Shown: positions 52,732 to 62,395, counted from the stretch's first letter. The stretch: 64,000 nucleotides of DNA from Shewanella sp. Choline-02u-19 (GCF_002836205.1 NZ_PJBE01000013.1:2666001-2730000); one strand, 5' to 3'. Numbers and translations: made by a program. Notes: generated by a model from the letters alone, not told the origin.

Positions 52732-54561
52732 ATGGATCATACTCCGCAGTCGCAACTTAAATTGTTGCTTGCCAAAGGTAAAGAGCAAGGTTATTTAACC
52801 TATGCAGAAGTCAACGATCACCTACCTGCTGACATGGTCGATGCCGACCAGATCGAAGATATTATCCAGATGATCAATGATATGGGTATTCGAGTCTATG
52901 AACAGGCTCCGGATGCTGATGATATCATGATGTCTGAAGACAGCACCGATGATGATGCTGCCGAAGAAGCTGCTGCCGCACTGGCTACAGTAGAAGCTGA
53001 ATTAGGTCGTACTACCGATCCTGTCCGCATGTATATGCGTGAAATGGGTACCGTTGAACTACTGACCCGTGAAGGCGAGATTGTCATCGCTAAGCGTATT
53101 GAAGAAGGGATCAACACGGTTCAAGCTTCAGTCGCCGAATATCCGCAAGCAATTGCGATGATCCTTGAGCAATTCGATCGTTATGAAGCGGAAGAAGTTA
53201 GATTATCTGACATCATATCTGGTTTTATCGACCCAAATGCTGAAGATGTTGCTCCAGCAGCAACTCACGTCGGTTCTGTTCTGTCTGAAGCTGAATTAGA
53301 AAATGCTGATGATAAAGACGATGAAGATGAAGAAGAGGAAGGTCCAAAAGGTCCCGATCCTGAAGAAGCAAAAGAAAAATTCACAACGCTTCGCCTAGCT
53401 CACGAAAGAGCATTAGAAATCATCGCTGTAAAAGGTCGTGGTCACCCAGAGTCGACTGTCGCACTATTTGAAATTGGCGAAATTTTTAAAGAATTCCGTT
53501 TGATGCCTAAGCAGTTTGACCGCTTAGTAAAAAGCATGCGCGCAATGATGGATAAAGTCCGTGTTCAAGAACGTTTGATCATGAAGCTTTGTGTTGAACA
53601 AGCTAAAATGCCAAAGAAAAATTTCGTTAAGGCTTATACCAGCAACGAAAGCAGCATTGAGTGGTTCAACCTAGAATTAGCATCAGGAAAATCACATGTT
53701 GAAGGCCTAAAAGTCGTCGCATTTGACGTACAGCGTTGTCGTGCAAAGCTTGACGCAATTGAGAAAGAGACTGGCCTAGCTATCGGTGCGATTAAAGACA
53801 TCAACCGTCGTATGTCAATCGGTGAAGCGAAAGCTCGTCGCGCTAAGAAAGAGATGGTTGAAGCCAACCTACGTCTCGTAATTTCTATCGCTAAGAAATA
53901 CACCAACCGTGGTCTACAGTTCTTGGATCTTATTCAAGAAGGTAATATCGGTTTGATGAAAGCGGTTGATAAGTTTGAATACCGCCGTGGTTATAAGTTC
54001 TCGACTTATGCAACATGGTGGATCCGTCAGGCAATTACTCGTTCAATTGCTGACCAAGCTAGAACTATCCGTATTCCAGTACATATGATTGAGACGATCA
54101 ACAAGCTAAACCGTATCTCTCGTCAAATGCTACAAGAGATGGGTCGTGAACCTTCTCCAGAAGAGCTTGCTGAGCGCATGTTAATGCCTGAAGACAAGAT
54201 CCGTAAGGTACTTAAGATTGCTAAAGAGCCTATCTCCATGGAAACACCTATTGGTGATGATGAAGATTCGCACTTAGGTGACTTTATCGAGGATACCACC
54301 CTCGAGTTGCCGTTGGACTCTGCGACAGGCGAAAGCTTACGTAATGCAACACACGAAGTACTTGCAGGCCTAACGGCTCGTGAAGCTAAAGTACTGCGTA
54401 TGCGTTTCGGTATCGACATGAACACTGACCACACGTTAGAAGAAGTGGGTAAGCAGTTCGATGTAACCCGTGAGCGTATTCGTCAGATTGAAGCGAAAGC
54501 GCTACGTAAGTTGCGTCACCCTTCTCGTTCAGAGATTTTGAAGTCATTCCTAGACGAATAG
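52732..54561 (+). CDS. rpoD: RNA polymerase sigma-70 factor RpoD
   Basis: Housekeeping sigma factor. 609 aa from the ATG at 52732 (MDHTPQSQLKLLL), which aligns with E. coli MEQNPQSQLKLL; an ATG 9 bases earlier is too near the ribosome site. Region 1.1 is followed by an Asp/Glu-rich stretch, region 2 (RPNLRL-type: NLRLVISIAKKYTNRGLQFLDLIQEGNIGLMKAVDKFEYRRGYKFSTYATWWIRQAI), region 3 and region 4 (TLEEVGKQFDVTRERIRQIEAKALRKLRHP). Last gene of the operon. Confidence 0.98.
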   Translation: MDHTPQSQLKLLLAKGKEQGYLTYAEVNDHLPADMVDADQIEDIIQMINDMGIRVYEQAPDADDIMMSEDSTDDDAAEEAAAALATVEAELGRTTDPVRMYMREMGTVELLTREGEIVIAKRIEEGINTVQASVAEYPQAIAMILEQFDRYEAEEVRLSDIISGFIDPNAEDVAPAATHVGSVLSEAELENADDKDDEDEEEEGPKGPDPEEAKEKFTTLRLAHERALEIIAVKGRGHPESTVALFEIGEIFKEFRLMPKQFDRLVKSMRAMMDKVRVQERLIMKLCVEQAKMPKKNFVKAYTSNESSIEWFNLELASGKSHVEGLKVVAFDVQRCRAKLDAIEKETGLAIGAIKDINRRMSIGEAKARRAKKEMVEANLRLVISIAKKYTNRGLQFLDLIQEGNIGLMKAVDKFEYRRGYKFSTYATWWIRQAITRSIADQARTIRIPVHMIETINKLNRISRQMLQEMGREPSPEELAERMLMPEDKIRKVLKIAKEPISMETPIGDDEDSHLGDFIEDTTLELPLDSATGESLRNATHEVLAGLTAREAKVLRMRFGIDMNTDHTLEEVGKQFDVTRERIRQIEAKALRKLRHPSRSEILKSFLDE

Positions 54562-54631
54562 TCTCAAGGATAAGAGGCGAATAGTCTTACACTAAAGACT
54601 AATCATCTTAAGATAGATTCTACCTCTGTTT

Positions 54632-54659
54632 AAAAAGCTGCCTATGGGCAGCTTTTTTT
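54632..54659 (+). terminator. Terminator of the rpsU-rpoD operon
   Basis: AAAAAGCTGCC TAT GGGCAGCTTTTTTT, about 70 bases after the rpoD stop. Confidence 0.93.
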
Positions 54660-54742
54660 GTATAAATTCAACTAAGCTGGCTTGAGATTGATTAACAGAT
54701 AAGCAGTTGAATCGATAGACGTGCATTATGCGTAAAACTCAG

Positions 54743-54771
54743 GTGACAATCGCTTTTAAACCTCGTATACT
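54743..54771 (+). promoter_or_regulatory. tRNA-Ile promoter
   Basis: GTGACA (-35), 17-base spacer, TATACT (-10), about 35 bases before the tRNA. The downstream bases TTCCTCGC are GC-richer than average, as in stringently controlled discriminators. Confidence 0.6.
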
Positions 54772-54806
54772 TTCCTCGCTTTCGATAGTGACGACTATCT
54801 TAAGTC

Positions 54807-54883
54807 GGCCCCTTAGCTCAGTTGGTTAGAGCATACGACTCATAATCGTCAGGTCCTGTGTTCGAGTCACAGAGGGGCCACCA
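54807..54883 (+). tRNA. ileX: tRNA-Ile with CAT anticodon (minor Ile tRNA, C34 to be lysidine-modified)
   Basis: 77 bases including the encoded CCA. Acceptor arm GGCCCCT pairs with AGGGGCC; D arm AGCTCAGTTGGTTAGAGC; anticodon loop CTCATAA; T arm GTTCGAGTC. The body closely resembles E. coli ileX, the tRNA whose CAU anticodon is changed to lysidine by TilS to read AUA, and not elongator or initiator Met tRNA. A strong terminator follows 10 bases later. Confidence 0.93.
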
Positions 54884-54892
54884 ATTAAAACG

Positions 54893-54920
54893 AAAAAGCC
54901 TACCTTGTGTAGGCTTTTTT
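54893..54920 (+). terminator. Terminator after the tRNA
   Basis: AAAAAGCCTAC CTTGT GTAGGCTTTTTT, ten bases after the tRNA. Confidence 0.93.
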
Positions 54921-54965
54921 GTGTCTGAAATTCAATATCGGCTACAGTCCTTATTTTTGAATTTA

Positions 54966-55178
54966 GGGTCCATCGCGCCGATATTACACATTATGCCTAA
55001 ACAATTTCAAAGCATGTCGTGAAGTGATAGCGTTCAGGTCGCTAATGGCATCGGCATTAACGACATTTCCACCGTCCGTAGTACTCTTCATTAAATAGCT
55101 GGATTCGTTATTCGAATTCAATATTTGTGCTAAATTTAAGATCCATGACCCAAAGCCAAATAGAGCTCATTTCACCGT
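54966..55178 (-). pseudogene. Degraded copy 1 of an unknown minus-strand sequence
   Basis: On the minus strand a fragment reads NNESSYLMKSTTDGGNVV then NADAISDL, interrupted by stops on both sides. DNA words such as GTTCA.GGTCG.TAAT and GCATTA.CGACAT.TCCA match the block at 56336-56570 in the same order, so they are diverged copies. This copy lacks about 70 bases present in the other. No signal or domain known; an old gene or repeat remnant. Confidence 0.5.
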
Positions 55179-55820
55179 TATAAACTCACGTAGTTCAAGT
55201 TATGCAGGCTAAACAACCTTGATAGGCCGTTCAAACGTTTTTCTGCCCTAAGCTTCAAATCAATAACCCCAGAGCCAGCTTTCACTTATGTCATCATTAT
55301 CGATTCAGACAACTCTCCTCTCCCTAAGAGGAACCACCACATAACCCCTACTATTTATAGGTTATTATATATAGGATTTAGGTTAGATTTCTTAATGACA
55401 TTGCTCACAGAACAGGGGTAAATATAATGTGATTAGTTATATTTGCAGTAACATTATTTACGAAGATAATGTTTGCTGATTATTGACTCCATCTTTGTGC
55501 TAGCAGTATCAGTTTAATCTATCAAAGTTTGGCTGATCCAATTTTTCAATGTGTTGCCGGAAACATCAATATGAGCAAAGCATGCGGACAGTGACGCTGT
55601 GGCTTAAGTGCCGTAAAACAAACATTGATCATTAAACATGGGCTTGATAAGTCAATCATTGCACTCTAGCATAGTTCGAAACAACATGGTCACAGCTTGA
55701 CAGCTGAAGAGTCAGCGTCAATATTTCTACATGATTCTATTATTTGTTGCCATGATTTGTTCAGCACGCAAGCTAACGACGGCAAACACCAACTGATTAT
55801 AAATAATGAGGCAACACCCG
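55179..55820. other. Intergenic region before the small secreted protein
   Basis: About 640 bases with no supported gene. AT-rich words near 55360-55400 (ATTATATATAGG) could be promoter-like. No repeat beyond the remnant to its left. Confidence 0.35.
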
Positions 55821-56177
55821 ATGAACACATTTAAGAAAGTACTACTCGCTTCAACTTTTGGTGCAGTAGCACTTACAGGTATGGCTCATGCAAGTGATCT
55901 AACATGCAAAGTATCCGATGGTGACAATATCACTATGAAGAATATCAATATTCTGCGTTCTAACGAGTCGATAGTTAAGATTGATGGTAGCTACAAGTCA
56001 CCTGTACTAAGCGACATCTATAGAATCGATGGAGTAGATGGTAAAGACATTAGCGAAACGCCTACTTATCTATTATACAGTCAGTATCCGGTAGCTGACC
56101 ACGCGTTACGCGCAACAGTACAAGTCTACGGCGAAGACGCTGTAACAGGCCTTTGTACTGTGACTGAAGAAATGTAA
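55821..56177 (+). CDS. Small secreted protein of unknown function
   Basis: A 118-aa protein from the ATG at 55821 (GAGG 9 bases upstream; an in-frame ATG 15 bases earlier is less likely). Signal peptide MNTFKKVLLASTFGAVAL..., cleavage near MAHAS. Mature part about 95 residues, beta-rich, with Cys near both ends (LTCKVSD and GLCTVTE) that could form a disulfide. I do not recognise a family. It lies alone between two degraded minus-strand copies of another sequence; a short palindrome (TGCCGCATGCGGCA) follows 15 bases after the stop. Confidence 0.68.
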   Translation: MNTFKKVLLASTFGAVALTGMAHASDLTCKVSDGDNITMKNINILRSNESIVKIDGSYKSPVLSDIYRIDGVDGKDISETPTYLLYSQYPVADHALRATVQVYGEDAVTGLCTVTEEM

Positions 56178-56335
56178 GCAATAGATTCAAATTGCCGCAT
56201 GCGGCAGCATGGTTTGTTGTTGTACTATTGACGGACAAGGCATCGATATTCACTTGATGCTTTGCTGTTCAATAAAAAATTAATGGTGAAATGCCTTTCT
56301 ACAGATACTTATATACTCAAAAAACCTCGAAATAC

Positions 56336-56570
56336 AGGGTCCAACATAACGAGACGTGTCAGAGTTCAAGGTCGTTAATTGCGCCTGCATTATCGACATA
56401 TCCATCGTCCATGATGTCTTCATGGAAATGCAGTATTCGTCATTATTGGCTCCGGCATCCTCGGTAACGTCTCCGGCTTTGCTCAATCTCCTGAATCTGA
56501 CTTCTATGCCATCGTAATTCAATGTTGATGTTCATGAATTTGGAATGAAAAACAATGTGAATTATCACCT
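56336..56570 (-). pseudogene. Degraded copy 2 of the same minus-strand sequence
   Basis: On the minus strand one frame gives EVRFRRLSKAGDVTEDAG then NNDEYCISMKTS, and a shift of one base then gives DDGYVDNAGAINDLEL before a stop. Aligned with copy 1 (NNESSYLMKSTT, DGGNVVNADAISDL), one base is missing here after ATGAAGA, showing a frameshift. Together they indicate a once-coding family now decayed in both copies. The function is unknown. Confidence 0.5.
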
Positions 56571-56713
56571 TGCCCTTCAAATGTTGATGTAGAAGCCTGC
56601 GTGAATAGCGCCGAAAAATGAAGTTGGGTTCAAGCATTAAGTCATCAGTACGCTCACCGGCATCAAAATAGCATAAGCTAAAAAATGGGCTACTGTGTGC
56701 TCAGCTTCAAAAC

Positions 56714-57304
56714 CTATACTTTGATGCCATTCATATAGGCGTGATCTGCTATCGCTAACATGGCCAGATCTTCGTGAGTATCTCCGTAGGCAAAAACCTC
56801 AACATAATCACTTAACGTGAACTGGTTTTGCACCTTAGTTACTTTCATATCACAGCTACAATCACCTGACACATAAAACCCAGTGTAGGTCCCCTCTTTA
56901 ACAGACATTTCGCTACAAATTAGTGTTATTCCCATTGATTCACACCAGGGTCGTAAATAGAGATCTAACGAGGCTGAAACCAACACCACTTGAGCACCAT
57001 CCGCTTGGTGCTGTTTTAGCGCTGCTAGCATCTCTGGACGGATTGATTGTGGGATAACATTGAGTGCGTACTGCTTACCAAGAGCAGATATAACGGTTTT
57101 ATCTCGACCAACAAAAGCACAGTAGCTGACTAAAGGCCTTAGCTTTCTCGCTGGGATAACCCGCAGCCTATAAAGAACATATAACGGGGAAAGGAAAACA
57201 GAACCAAGTACCAAGCGTACGGGGCTTGCTGAATAAAGGATAAAACGAGTGTACATGTCATGATGGGTTAGCGTGCCATCAAAATCAAATAGCGCGAGTT
57301 TCAA
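56714..57304 (-). CDS. HAD-IB family phosphatase
   Basis: A 196-aa cytoplasmic protein with DFDGTLTHHD (residues 7-16), VLVSASLDLYL (motif II Ser), Lys in the DMKVTKV segment, and AYGDTHEDLAML (motif IV). The family includes phosphoserine phosphatase-like and PGP-phosphatase-C-like enzymes, and the hydrophobic segment near residues 29-50 (PVRLVLGSVFLSPLYVLY) suggests a membrane association. Substrate unknown. Confidence 0.88.
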   Translation of the reverse strand: MKLALFDFDGTLTHHDMYTRFILYSASPVRLVLGSVFLSPLYVLYRLRVIPARKLRPLVSYCAFVGRDKTVISALGKQYALNVIPQSIRPEMLAALKQHQADGAQVVLVSASLDLYLRPWCESMGITLICSEMSVKEGTYTGFYVSGDCSCDMKVTKVQNQFTLSDYVEVFAYGDTHEDLAMLAIADHAYMNGIKV

Positions 57305-57408
57305 ACTGTACTCCTCTAATTCAATTATCCGTGTAGTAAGGTAACTCTATAATCTATACCCAGTTTAACAGCAGTCCCAAAATTAAGGATTAATAAAAAC
57401 GATAATAA

Positions 57409-57434
57409 AAAGGGACTGCAATTGCAGTCCCTTT
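57409..57434 (-). terminator. Terminator after cstA
   Basis: AAAGGGACTGCAATTGCAGTCCCTTT is a perfect palindrome; the minus strand continues TTTATTATC after the stem. It is 20 bases past the cstA stop. Confidence 0.88.
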
Positions 57435-57453
57435 AAAGGTCACACTGGTTGTA

Positions 57454-58923
57454 CTATGACTCAGTGACAACTTTGCGTTTTTGGTGCGCTAAAATCAGTC
57501 CTATTAAGCAAATTACACCTACTGCAAGCCCCGCTGGCTGGCTCATAGATTGAGGTAAGCCTAAGCCAATCCCTGCTGTCATAATGTAAGACACAGTAAT
57601 GCTGGTTCCCACAATAGCAGGCAAGCTCACAATCCAGTGGAACGTTCCGCGGTCAAACAAATACTTAGTCGCTAACCAAAGCACACTGGTAGACAACAAC
57701 ATATTTGAGAATGCGAAGTAACGCCAAATCAATGAGAAATCAATTTTAGTCATGAAATAAGCAATCACTAAGATAGGAATGGCTAAAAGTAAACGGTTAC
57801 GCATACTTTGCGGGATCTTAAATGCATCAGTAATGGTTAAACGTAATGACCTGAATGCCGTATCGCCCGAAGTGATAGGGAATATTGCAACCGCAATAAT
57901 CGCCATAATCCCCCCCGCAGCGCCGAGATAAGTTGTAGCAACTTGATTTACAACAAGACCAGGACCACCTATATCGAGAATACTCTTAAGTTCAATATAG
58001 CCACCTGGGAACGCTGCAATACCCGCTAGAGCCCAAACGCAAGCCACAATACCTTCAGACATCATCGCGCCATAATAAACTGGGCGAACATACTTCTCAT
58101 TGGTTAAACAGCGCGCCATGATTGGGGCTTGGGTTGAGTGAAAACCACTAATTGCACCACAAGTGATCGTCACAAATAGCAGCGGCCACACTGGTAAACC
58201 GTCTGGGTTCGGCTCTAACAAATCGTTGTTATAATGGCTGTGGTCAAAATAGGCAAAAATATCACCAACTTCGGGAAGCTGTGGCGCACTAATTAACAGT
58301 GCAACAGCAATAGAGACGGTCATAACAATCATCAATAAGCCAAAGATTGGATAAAGCTTAGTAATAATTTTATCGATAGGCAGCATAGTCGCTAAGAAGT
58401 AATAACCTAAAATTGCTAATACCCAAAAAGTATTATTGGCAAAAATAGTGCCTTCAAAGTATTCCAAGTTACTTAACAGACCCGCTGGGCTCATGATAAA
58501 CACAACCCCAACGAAGAATAACAACATCGCGGTAAAAACGAGCATCACACCTTTGAAATAGATATTAAAATAGTGTCCCGCTATTTCAGGAAGGCTTTTA
58601 CCGTCTTCTTTAATGCTTAAAACGCCGGAGAAGTAGTCATGCACTGCACCGCCTATGATATTTCCCAGCACGATCCATACCAGCGCTATAGGTCCATACA
58701 ATGCACCTAAGATAGGACCAAATATCGGTCCAACACCTGCAACATTCAAGAATTGAATTAAGTAAGCTTTTACTGGGTGTACTTTTACATAGTCAACGCC
58801 ATCTTCAAAACGAGCTTGAGGCGTTTGAGCTTTAGGGTCAATCCCAGCTTGCCGCTCTACGAAAGGGCTGTAGAACTTGTAAGCGAGCACTAACAGCGCA
58901 ATACAAATAAAGAAAATAAGCAT
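57454..58923 (-). CDS. cstA: CstA-type peptide/pyruvate permease (short form)
   Basis: A 489-aa inner-membrane protein with about 12-14 helices. CstA/BtsT blocks are seen: VAGVGPIFGPILGALYGP, GGAVHDYFSGVL, SGFHSTQAPIMARCL and the internal TSGDTAFRSLRL. E. coli CstA and BtsT have about 700 residues, so this is the short subfamily. Family members take up peptides or pyruvate in starvation. No CRP site I can trust upstream and no btsSR system nearby. Monocistronic. Confidence 0.88.
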   Translation of the reverse strand: MLIFFICIALLVLAYKFYSPFVERQAGIDPKAQTPQARFEDGVDYVKVHPVKAYLIQFLNVAGVGPIFGPILGALYGPIALVWIVLGNIIGGAVHDYFSGVLSIKEDGKSLPEIAGHYFNIYFKGVMLVFTAMLLFFVGVVFIMSPAGLLSNLEYFEGTIFANNTFWVLAILGYYFLATMLPIDKIITKLYPIFGLLMIVMTVSIAVALLISAPQLPEVGDIFAYFDHSHYNNDLLEPNPDGLPVWPLLFVTITCGAISGFHSTQAPIMARCLTNEKYVRPVYYGAMMSEGIVACVWALAGIAAFPGGYIELKSILDIGGPGLVVNQVATTYLGAAGGIMAIIAVAIFPITSGDTAFRSLRLTITDAFKIPQSMRNRLLLAIPILVIAYFMTKIDFSLIWRYFAFSNMLLSTSVLWLATKYLFDRGTFHWIVSLPAIVGTSITVSYIMTAGIGLGLPQSMSQPAGLAVGVICLIGLILAHQKRKVVTES

Positions 58924-59402
58924 TTTATATTAATCCATTTTTGTAGGGTAATTATTGTTATCCAAGTGTCAATCACATCCATAGTGCGGTCAAGTAACAA
59001 TGTGTTATACCAAAGTAGGGCTTGCGGTTATGACTAATTTAGTTAGGCGCTATTTTACTTTTTACCCTTGCTTAATAGAGGGGGGAGTAAATGGATATTA
59101 ACGCCGTTGATAAGCGGTTAAATCAATACGCCTTTATTAACTGCATTTAAATTTAAAGAGCAATAAAAAAGTGCCAATGCTTACAGGCAAAGGCCAGCAT
59201 TAAAATAGGTGTATTGATTTATCATATGCAGTGGGTATTGAACAAGCCGTTACATAACCTTGCGACTCTATCGCTCAAAATTGCGATATTAAGTCAGGCG
59301 AAAGTGATTTATTTACGACTTATTCACAGAAAATACAGCTCAACATTACGCTACCCATTCCTACGCTGTTCAAAATAGGATAGCTTTAGAGCACTAATCA
59401 AA
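58924..59402. other. Region between cstA and the 144-aa gene
   Basis: About 480 bases, no gene seen. It should hold the cstA promoter. TGTGATTG on the minus strand (near 58975) is half of a CRP site but lacks its other half. Confidence 0.35.
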
Positions 59403-59837
59403 ATGAGAATTTGTAGGCACATGAAACAAAAGAGCATATTAGTAAAAAGCTACTTTGCAAAAATCGAAACCGATAAGCGTGAAGAGATGTGGGCCGCTAA
59501 ACCCAAAACCTCACAGTGGGAATACTCAAACTGTAAAATCGATTCCGAAAGGCTCAATAACGATCTGCAACAAGCGATTGAAACCTTAAATGAGCAAGGT
59601 TATCGCGTTATGCAAATCACTACGATAACCTCAGGTAATTATCATTTTAGTGATCACTTAAGTGATCCCCATCTGCTTGGCAATGGCGTCACAACCGAAG
59701 GCGGTTATGGTTATGGGTTTTCCTATACCGACAGCTTAGTTATTTTGGCTGAACAAACACAGCAACAACCAGTAATGGAAACAGAGTCAGTAATCGATCA
59801 AATAACACTATCTGACGCGGTTATTATTGTCGATTAA
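59403..59837 (+). CDS. Hypothetical protein with DUF4177-like features
   Basis: A 144-aa soluble protein; an ATG 18 bases inside (59421) is another possible start. WEYSNCKID...LQQAIETLNEQGYRVMQIT resembles the short WEY...LnexGxxG pattern of DUF4177-type proteins. The middle is Gly/Tyr-rich (TTEGGYGYGFSYT), and the end is acidic. No function known. It is convergent with the beta-barrel protein, 22 bases apart, without a clear terminator. Confidence 0.5.
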   Translation: MRICRHMKQKSILVKSYFAKIETDKREEMWAAKPKTSQWEYSNCKIDSERLNNDLQQAIETLNEQGYRVMQITTITSGNYHFSDHLSDPHLLGNGVTTEGGYGYGFSYTDSLVILAEQTQQQPVMETESVIDQITLSDAVIIVD

Positions 59838-59859
59838 TAACCGTCTATACCCTGTGGCG

Positions 59860-60903
59860 TCAGACATTGTGGAATAATATCTCTAGCGTTAAGGTGATGA
59901 TCACCTGATTAATACGTTCAGACTCTGCATTTTCTTTACTCCAGTTATATTCTGGCGTCACTGAAAAAAATAACCAATCTCGGGCAAAATTTTGTCTGTA
60001 AGTTAAACCGATATTTGCATCCTTAATGTAGTAATGGGGCTCATCGACACTGTGTATCGCCGCTTGATAACTAATAGCCTGCTTGCTGCTGATATATTGA
60101 TAAAGCTGAAAACTCGATCCTAACTCCCAACCATTGCCACGAGATTCATATTGAGCTGCAGCACTCCAGCGAGCCAAGAAAGTTTCATTAAATGAATGTT
60201 CAATATCGAGGTCACTGGATTCACCTGTGACCTTCTTGTCTTGATATAGCTTTTGAGTAAATCGAGTAATGGTGCTTTCTGATAATGGATAAGTATAGCG
60301 CCATCGAGCCTCAACTTTAGGGTTAAAGTTGGCCTGAATATTAAAACTGCTGCGCCCTTTGGCATACCAATCATAGCGGAGGCCTACTTCCGTTTCTCTT
60401 TCTGCACTAGGTCCTTTAGAGGGGGCAAACGGATCATCTTCATCCGACGTTTCCAATACCAATTTGAGACGTTTATTAACACCGGGTAAATTTAAACGTG
60501 CACTGATATTGGCTCGATAACTAAAGTCTTCTTTCTCATAAAAAGAAAAATCATTGAACCAACGAATAATGGTGCCAGCTCTGGCATCATCTGCAACTCT
60601 GTCATCGACAAAAAAAGTGTCGAACCAAATAGCGGGTTGGCAAAACTTAGTATTGAGGTAATCGAAAGCACGGTCAATCGCGTGATCAGTTTGAGATAGG
60701 CTAAAACAGGGATCAGTGGGTTCTTCATTAGCAATATTGTCAGTAACAGGTGAGCTCTGTTTTGCGTCAGTTATACTCTTAGCTTTTATTTGTGCTTCAT
60801 GTTCAACCAATACTTTGTCAGCCGCAAAGGCGGGAATGAGTAACAGTAGACTCACAATAGATAGACAGAAGATTGATTTAAGCTTCAATGACAAAAACCA
60901 CAC
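59860..60903 (-). CDS. Putative outer-membrane beta-barrel protein
   Basis: A 347-aa protein. GTG start at 60903, with a possible TTG start 15 bases inside. Signal peptide (LSIVSLLLLIPAFAAD), then a region with two Cys (DPCF...TKFCQP) and an amphipathic strand pattern with alternating aromatic residues (RWFNDFSF, YRANISARL, LRYDWYAK, SFNIQANF, ARWRYTYPL), typical of outer-membrane barrels, ending in ILFHNV. No family recognised. Likely a barrel of about 12-14 strands. Confidence 0.65.
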   Translation of the reverse strand: MWFLSLKLKSIFCLSIVSLLLLIPAFAADKVLVEHEAQIKAKSITDAKQSSPVTDNIANEEPTDPCFSLSQTDHAIDRAFDYLNTKFCQPAIWFDTFFVDDRVADDARAGTIIRWFNDFSFYEKEDFSYRANISARLNLPGVNKRLKLVLETSDEDDPFAPSKGPSAERETEVGLRYDWYAKGRSSFNIQANFNPKVEARWRYTYPLSESTITRFTQKLYQDKKVTGESSDLDIEHSFNETFLARWSAAAQYESRGNGWELGSSFQLYQYISSKQAISYQAAIHSVDEPHYYIKDANIGLTYRQNFARDWLFFSVTPEYNWSKENAESERINQVIITLTLEILFHNV

Positions 60904-61094
60904 TCAGCGATGCACTCAACAAAAAATACTTGTCGCAATAGTAACACTGACTACAACTTGGCTACACTTTTTTAACGATTTGTTATTGTGCCTACTTAAC
61001 GGATGATGAACAGGTTAAAGCGCATAGACCTTCCCCCAAAAAAACGTATTTCCAGAGGTTGTTCATCCGTACATTTCGGCGTTTAAAAAGCGAA
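60904..61094. other. Short intergenic stretch between the two barrel genes
   Basis: No gene seen. It must carry the promoter of the unknown barrel protein, whose upstream sequence is AT-rich. Confidence 0.3.
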
Positions 61095-61125
61095 AAAAAG
61101 CAGGAGTAAAATAATTTTCCTGCTT
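61095..61125 (-). terminator. Terminator after the porin
   Basis: Minus strand: AAGCAGGA...TCCTGCTT with an 11-base loop, followed by TTTTTTTCG. It lies about 80 bases past the porin stop. Confidence 0.75.
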
Positions 61126-61147
61126 GGAAGGGAGTCCGAGCTGCTAA

Positions 61148-61183
61148 CGGTATTGACTCTATATAGCTAACGAGTCAATACCG
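61148..61183. repeat. Inverted repeat downstream of the porin
   Basis: CGGTATTGACTC and GAGTCAATACCG are perfect 12-bp arms with a 12-base loop, between the porin stop and the terminator. No T-run, so likely a stabilising 3' hairpin. Confidence 0.8.
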
Positions 61184-61204
61184 CAGCGGCAAAATACTCA
61201 ATTA

Positions 61205-62395
61205 TTAATATTTAGCCTGCAACGTTAACCAAAGCTTGTCGGTATCATTTGAGAAGCTATAACCTTCGTCTGCGCCACTAAAACTGGCATATTTAACACC
61301 TACACTATAGTGCTTTGCAAACGGATAAGTCGCGGCTACGCCCCACTCTTTACCCATATCAATATCGCCAAAATCTGAATCAAATTTGTGATATTTAGCC
61401 AATAGTTTTAATCCAGCGACTTTAGCCGTCAGAATCACATGAGCATCAACCAGACCATTGTTCCAGTTACCTTTACCACCGAATAGAAACTTATCAGTCC
61501 AACCGTTAAATGCATGCAGAGTCGCCAGAGGAGTGATGAAACCCGCCTTGCCGTCGTCAGAACCAAGAACTTCGTAGCCTGCTTTAAAACCAAAGCTAGC
61601 TAAATTAATACCCGCACCTAACTTATAGTAAGACGCACTATAACTAACAGGATTGTCACCCGCTTCAGATTGCTGTGCAAACTCAGCTTCATAACTCAAT
61701 TTAAGCGCATCTAATTTCACATCACCCGTGGCGCGAATACCATAAGTATCGCTAGAGAATGCAGCAACATCTTGGTTATCAATTAAGTAGCCATAACCGG
61801 TGATGTTTGCAAAATCCAAGCCTGAGTAGTTAATGTTAACAAGGTTGGTTTCGTTCTCATGCTCTTCTTTACCTGAGCCTTCAGGGAAAATTCGATTAAC
61901 AGTAGCAACATAGGCGTAGTAAGCCGTTAGCCCTTCTATTACCGTATTCTTTACCGAAAATGCATCATATGTTTGCTCATTTTGACGGAACCCCACACCA
62001 CCAACAAAACGTTGATTATCAAGTAGAATACGTTGACGACCAAACTTAGCCAGTGTTTCAGCTGGACCTCTATAACCAATAAACCCCTGATTAATCTGAG
62101 TGTAGGCATAGTCGGCGATAAGTGGCTCATTATCCGTAGAGCGAACATCATCAATTTCAGCTACGGCAAACAGCTTATAGATATCGCCTGTTTGATAGTT
62201 TAATCGAGTACGTAAAGTGGTTTGATTTTCTTGGTCAACGTTCGCAACATCAACATCTTCAAATCGAAGACGGAATTGAACTTTAACTTTTGAGTCATCA
62301 ATAAAAGCTTTCTTTAGTGGATCAACTGTGTCGGCAGTGGCGGCGGTAGAGGCTAAACTTGCAAGTACGGCTAACGTTAGGGCATGGACTTTCAT
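61205..62395 (-). CDS. Outer-membrane porin-like protein
   Basis: A 396-aa protein: signal peptide MKVHALTLAVLASLAS...ATAD, then alternating strands (KVQFRLRFEDVDVANVD, TLRTRLNYQTG, FGRQRILLDNQRFVGGVGFRQNEQTYDAF) and a C-terminal LWLTLQAKY ending in Tyr. FGRQRILLDN resembles alginate-export/OprD-type barrels of Shewanella. The channel substrate is not known. A weak CRP-like site lies about 115 bases upstream of the start. Confidence 0.82.
   Translation of the reverse strand: MKVHALTLAVLASLASTAATADTVDPLKKAFIDDSKVKVQFRLRFEDVDVANVDQENQTTLRTRLNYQTGDIYKLFAVAEIDDVRSTDNEPLIADYAYTQINQGFIGYRGPAETLAKFGRQRILLDNQRFVGGVGFRQNEQTYDAFSVKNTVIEGLTAYYAYVATVNRIFPEGSGKEEHENETNLVNINYSGLDFANITGYGYLIDNQDVAAFSSDTYGIRATGDVKLDALKLSYEAEFAQQSEAGDNPVSYSASYYKLGAGINLASFGFKAGYEVLGSDDGKAGFITPLATLHAFNGWTDKFLFGGKGNWNNGLVDAHVILTAKVAGLKLLAKYHKFDSDFGDIDMGKEWGVAATYPFAKHYSVGVKYASFSGADEGYSFSNDTDKLWLTLQAKY

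Noticed and set aside
54807..54883. tRNA-Met for the CAT anticodon
   Set aside because: Arms resemble E. coli ileX and lack features of either Met tRNA, so tRNA-Ile2 is preferred.
57454..58923. Truncated cstA
   Set aside because: The protein has an intact start and end and its terminator; a shorter subfamily of about this length is known, so it is not broken.
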